Below the pieces are notes generated by a model, which saw nothing but the letters and a program-made list of their open reading frames with translations, had not been told where the DNA came from and did not search any database. From Mixta intestinalis (GTDB lineage Bacteria; Pseudomonadota; Gammaproteobacteria; Enterobacterales; Enterobacteriaceae), in contig NZ_CP028271.1 in the NCBI RefSeq assembly GCF_009914055.1, positions 3,348,001 through 3,412,000 on the forward strand: a DNA stretch of 64,000 bases, in the 5' to 3' direction. A program made the position numbers and the translations under genes. Shown here one piece after another: positions 61,419 through 64,000 of this stretch; position 1 is the stretch's first letter; each line of letters begins with the position of its first letter.

Positions 61419-61717
61419 AACCTGGAACTCGGCTACCTGTTCTTTCTGTAGCATATGAATAATAAGGTAAGGAGGCTTATTATTCGAGCTTCGAGCCAAC
61501 CTGCGTTTCTTGCTGACTCTGACTGTGCTTGAGCTCAGTCTGGATATGGTGGCAGGAGAAGGACGCTTTGTCACTTTTCTCCTCACCCTTCGCGCCGTGC
61601 CGTACGCGTTATCCCGCACCGCTCGACTCGAACCTTAACGAAGGCTTTCACCTCCATCCACAATGAAACCGCTTTGCGTTTCCACTCTGGTTCAGCTCTG
61701 TTGCCGGAGCTTAAATT
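61419..61717 (-). other. Enlarged tyrU-glyT spacer with a tRNA-Tyr 3'-end remnant
   Basis: 299 bases, longer than I recall for this spacer in E. coli. Positions 61547-61562 match the tRNA-Tyr 3' end at 61718-61733 in 14 of 16 bases, at an offset of 171. A second T-arm-like string (CTCGAACCTT, 61628-61637 region) also recalls tRNA-Tyr. AGGAGAA and TTCTCCT around 61554-61580 form a stem. No intact tRNA or convincing ORF is present. Confidence 0.6.
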
Positions 61718-61802
<85 letters not shown>

Positions 61803-61812
61803 TGGTACTTGA

Positions 61813-61888
<76 letters not shown>

Positions 61889-61902
61889 ATCAAGTGAGGC
61901 GC

Positions 61903-61931
61903 ATTCTAGGAAGAGCGGCTTAGGTATGCAA
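61903..61931 (-). promoter_or_regulatory. Promoter of the thrU-tyrU-glyT-thrT-tufB operon
   Basis: On the minus strand TTGCAT (61926-61931), a 17-base spacer and TAGAAT (61903-61908) are followed by a GCGCC discriminator typical of stringently controlled stable-RNA promoters. A-rich sequence just upstream could act as an UP element. Confidence 0.8.
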
Positions 61932-62489
61932 CAAAAAAATTGCGATAAATGTTCTATCGACTATTATTTGTGCAATTCTTCGCAAAATGACACTTTTTTG
62001 AAGAAAAAACAACCGCTCCTGCTGGCACGACTACGCTTACGGCAGTGCTCTGTTTTAGTGAAGGCAATGTCTCTCTGTCCATATCATAGTTGGCAACCAG
62101 GCTGGAATAGTCGGATCGCACAGGTGGAAGGAACGGCAGTAAATAATGCAGCGGCCTGACGGCAGCTAAGAAAAAACTTACTCTGTGATGAAGATCACGT
62201 AGGACAGCGGCAATATATTGAAATTATTAGATCGGATTTTATATCAGGCCGCGTTTATATTTCTAATTCAAGCTATACAGCGCAGGTTTACTGTTTCTCT
62301 GAATAATCGAAACGCAGGGAATCGTTCCGATTACTATTGTCATCGTATCTTTTTCCTTCTTTTTTTCCCTTTACTGGTGTTAACCTCCTGCGCATTGTTT
62401 TCTGAAATTACCCTCAGGGCACAGAAAGGCCGGCACGTCAGGCTTCCCCTGTTGCCATTCGGTAAATATTTGCTGGCAGAAGCATGCTT
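61932..62489. other. Long intergenic region upstream of coaA
   Basis: About 560 bases without a supported gene. It contains the upstream region of the tRNA promoter and a near-perfect CRP site at 62184-62199. A 91-codon frame from TTG 62218 overlaps the coaA start, lacks a ribosome-binding site and shows no family signature. A 77-codon frame at 61926 crosses the tRNA promoter. Neither is annotated. Confidence 0.5.
62184..62199. promoter_or_regulatory. CRP binding site in the coaA upstream region
   Basis: TGTGA-TGAAGA-TCACG matches the CRP consensus at 9 of 10 half-site positions. A TTATAT -10-like element at 62239-62244 would place a start near 62251 and CRP at about -60, the class I position. 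The target gene is unclear. Confidence 0.65.
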
Positions 62490-63440
62490 ATGAGTAATAA
62501 AGAGTCCTCGTTTACTACCCCGTACCTGACATTCAGCCGCCAACAATGGGCTGCGCTACGTGATTCTGTTCCTATGACATTAACAGAGGACGAAATTGCG
62601 CGCCTTAAAGGCATTAATGAAGATCTTTCGCTGGAAGAAGTTGCTGAAATTTATTTACCCCTGTCTCGTCTGCTAAATTTTTATATCAATTCTAATTTAC
62701 GACGCCAGGCGGTCCTTGAGCAGTTTCTGGGCACGGATGGGCAAAAGATCCCTTATATCATCAGCATTGCAGGAAGCGTTGCTGTTGGTAAAAGCACAAC
62801 GGCGCGCGTGTTACAAGCCCTGCTAAGTCGCTGGCCTGAACATCGCCGGGTTGAATTAATCACTACCGACGGGTTTCTTCATCCCAACGCGATTTTAAAA
62901 GAACGCAATCTGATGAAGAAAAAGGGGTTCCCGCAGTCTTATGACATGCACCGGCTGGTCAATTTCGTTGCTGATTTGAAATCAGGGGCTTCTGAAGTGA
63001 CCGCCCCGGTTTATTCGCATCTGATTTACGATGTTATTCCGGACGGTGACAAAGTGGTTCAGCAGCCCGATATCCTTATCCTTGAGGGGTTAAACGTGCT
63101 GCAAAGCGGAATGGATTATCCACACGATCCGCATCATGTTTTTGTCTCAGACTTTGTAGATTTTTCCATTTATGTCGATGCACCGGAAGATCTGCTACAA
63201 GATTGGTATATCAACCGCTTCCTCAAGTTCCGTAAGGGCGCATTTACCGATCCTGATTCCTATTTTCATCATTATGCCCAGCTCTCAGAAGAAGAAGCGA
63301 TTAATACCGCAACGCAACTATGGCGGGAGATTAACTGGCGTAACCTGAAAGAAAATATTCTGCCCACACGTGAGCGTGCCAGCCTGATTTTAAGCAAGAG
63401 CGCCAATCATGCTGTAGAGAAGGTTAAATTACGTAAGTAA
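62490..63440 (+). CDS. coaA: Pantothenate kinase (type I)
   Basis: Phosphorylates pantothenate, the controlled first step of coenzyme A synthesis. The product is 316 aa, the E. coli length. The P-loop GSVAVGKST spans residues 95-103 (K101). ELITTDGFLHPN, PVYSHLIYDVIPDGDK and DFVDFSIYVDAPEDLLQ are family strings. Of two in-frame ATGs (62484, 62490) the second has AGAAG at seven bases, whereas the first touches it, so 62490 is chosen. It is convergent with birA. Confidence 0.97.
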   Translation: MSNKESSFTTPYLTFSRQQWAALRDSVPMTLTEDEIARLKGINEDLSLEEVAEIYLPLSRLLNFYINSNLRRQAVLEQFLGTDGQKIPYIISIAGSVAVGKSTTARVLQALLSRWPEHRRVELITTDGFLHPNAILKERNLMKKKGFPQSYDMHRLVNFVADLKSGASEVTAPVYSHLIYDVIPDGDKVVQQPDILILEGLNVLQSGMDYPHDPHHVFVSDFVDFSIYVDAPEDLLQDWYINRFLKFRKGAFTDPDSYFHHYAQLSEEEAINTATQLWREINWRNLKENILPTRERASLILSKSANHAVEKVKLRK

Positions 63441-63452
63441 TGACGATACGAT

Positions 63453-63486
63453 GGCTTCTGTGCGCCCTGCGTCCAGAAGCTTTCTT
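63453..63486 (+). terminator. Probable terminator of coaA
   Basis: GCTTCTG (63454-63460) and CAGAAGC (63474-63480) form a perfect 7-bp stem with a 13-base loop, followed by TTTCTT. It lies between the converging coaA and birA. Confidence 0.65.
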
Positions 63487-63500
63487 CGTCTACTGCTTTG

Positions 63501-64000
63501 TTATGAGCTTTGCGGACGTAGTGAGATTTCACCGCCAACCCAGGATTTAACGACGCCATTCTGTTCCAGTAGTAATCCGCCCTGTTGATCGATGCCTCGC
63601 GCTATCCCCAGAATTTCACGATCGCCCATTAACAACTTTACCGGGCGGTTAATAAAGTTATCTAAGCGCTCCCAGCGCGGTATAAATGGGGTCAGCCCTT
63701 CACGTTCAAACTCTTTCAGACTGCGACGCAGTTGATTAACCAACATGCTAACCAATTCATTACGGTTGATACTGATTCCTGCTTCATGCAGGTTGATCCA
63801 GCCCTGATTAACCACGTCGGTATCGGGAGAGCGCATAGCTAAATTGATCCCAGCACCAAACACGATTTGCGCAGCATCACCTGTTTTTCCTGTCATCTCT
63901 ACCAGGATACCTGCCAGTTTACGATCTTTCAGATAGAGATCGTTGGGCCATTTCACTTTAACCTCTTCAGCACCGAGCTGCTGTAATACTTCAGCGATAA
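63501..64000 (-). CDS. birA: BirA, biotin-protein ligase / biotin operon repressor (5' end outside window)
   Basis: Activates biotin and attaches it to the carboxyl carrier protein; in enterobacteria it also represses the bio operon through an N-terminal helix-turn-helix that would lie beyond the right edge. The visible 166 codons cover the end of the catalytic domain, with VKWPNDLYLKDRKLAGILVE and QIVFGAGINLAMRS, and the C-terminal SH3-like domain (FINRPVKLLMGDREILGIAR). It ends GGEISLRPQSS. The frame is open to position 64000 without a start, so this is the 3' part of a longer gene. Confidence 0.97.
   Translation of the reverse strand, partial: IAEVLQQLGAEEVKVKWPNDLYLKDRKLAGILVEMTGKTGDAAQIVFGAGINLAMRSPDTDVVNQGWINLHEAGISINRNELVSMLVNQLRRSLKEFEREGLTPFIPRWERLDNFINRPVKLLMGDREILGIARGIDQQGGLLLEQNGVVKSWVGGEISLRPQSS

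Noticed and set aside
62218..62493. 91-codon frame with a hydrophobic segment before coaA
   Set aside because: TTG start, no ribosome-binding site, runs past the coaA start, and composition is like noncoding AT-rich sequence. It is left as part of the intergenic entry.

Overview
The window is a chromosomal segment from an enterobacterium. Gene content, protein lengths and almost every neighbour pair match the E. coli-type blocks malM-lamB-malK/malEFG, psiE, yjbEFGH-pgi-lysC, metH, metA, rrnE, purHD, hupA-yjaG-nfi-hemE-nudC, rsd, thiCEFSGH, rpoBC/rplKAJL, nusG-secE, tufB with its tRNAs, coaA and birA. Differences in order point to a relative of E. coli outside the Escherichia/Salmonella group, probably Erwiniaceae. 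These differences are: no xylE beside psiE; aqpZ and panS between lysC and yjbB; no aceBAK/iclR between metH and metA; and no zraPSR between purD and yjaH. The family assignment is inference.

Layout. 1-7080: the maltose/maltodextrin regulon, with the divergent malK-lamB-malM and malEFG operons around a MalT-box region. 7186-11528: psiE with a strong CRP site, then yjbEFGH for exopolysaccharide. 12060-16141: pgi, and lysC under a lysine riboswitch. 16266-19780: aqpZ, panS and the phosphate transporter gene yjbB. 20090-24902: metH and metA, the latter behind four tandem MetJ boxes. 25132-30523: a complete rrn operon on the minus strand (16S, tRNA-Glu, 23S, 5S) with P1, P2, boxA elements and terminator. 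30640-33669: purHD with a PurR operator. 33724-38166: yjaH, hupA, yjaG, nfi, hemE and nudC. 38306-44528: rsd, then the thiCEFSGH operon under a TPP riboswitch. 44707-47559: a small accessory island with a DUF1176-type protein, a broken gene and a tandemly duplicated membrane-anchored gene. 47584-61149: rpoC, rpoB, rplL, rplJ, rplA, rplK, nusG, secE and tufB, including the L10 leader and the rplL-rpoB attenuator. 61263-61888: four tRNA genes co-transcribed with tufB. 62490-64000: coaA and the 3' part of birA.

Most of the window is conserved housekeeping sequence with recognisable regulation (MalT, MetJ, PurR, CRP, two riboswitches, an r-protein leader, an attenuator). The least explained part is 46066-47500. 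There a gene with an internal deletion runs into two copies of a small single-pass membrane protein gene. The copies share 337 of 338 bases, and the second copy carries a stop codon exactly where the identity ends. Other points worth checking are an apparently orphan CRP site at 62184-62199, a tRNA-Tyr 3'-end remnant in an enlarged tRNA spacer, and a terminator-like hairpin abutting the TPP riboswitch. I did not find a convincing new defence system, mobile element or CRISPR array.
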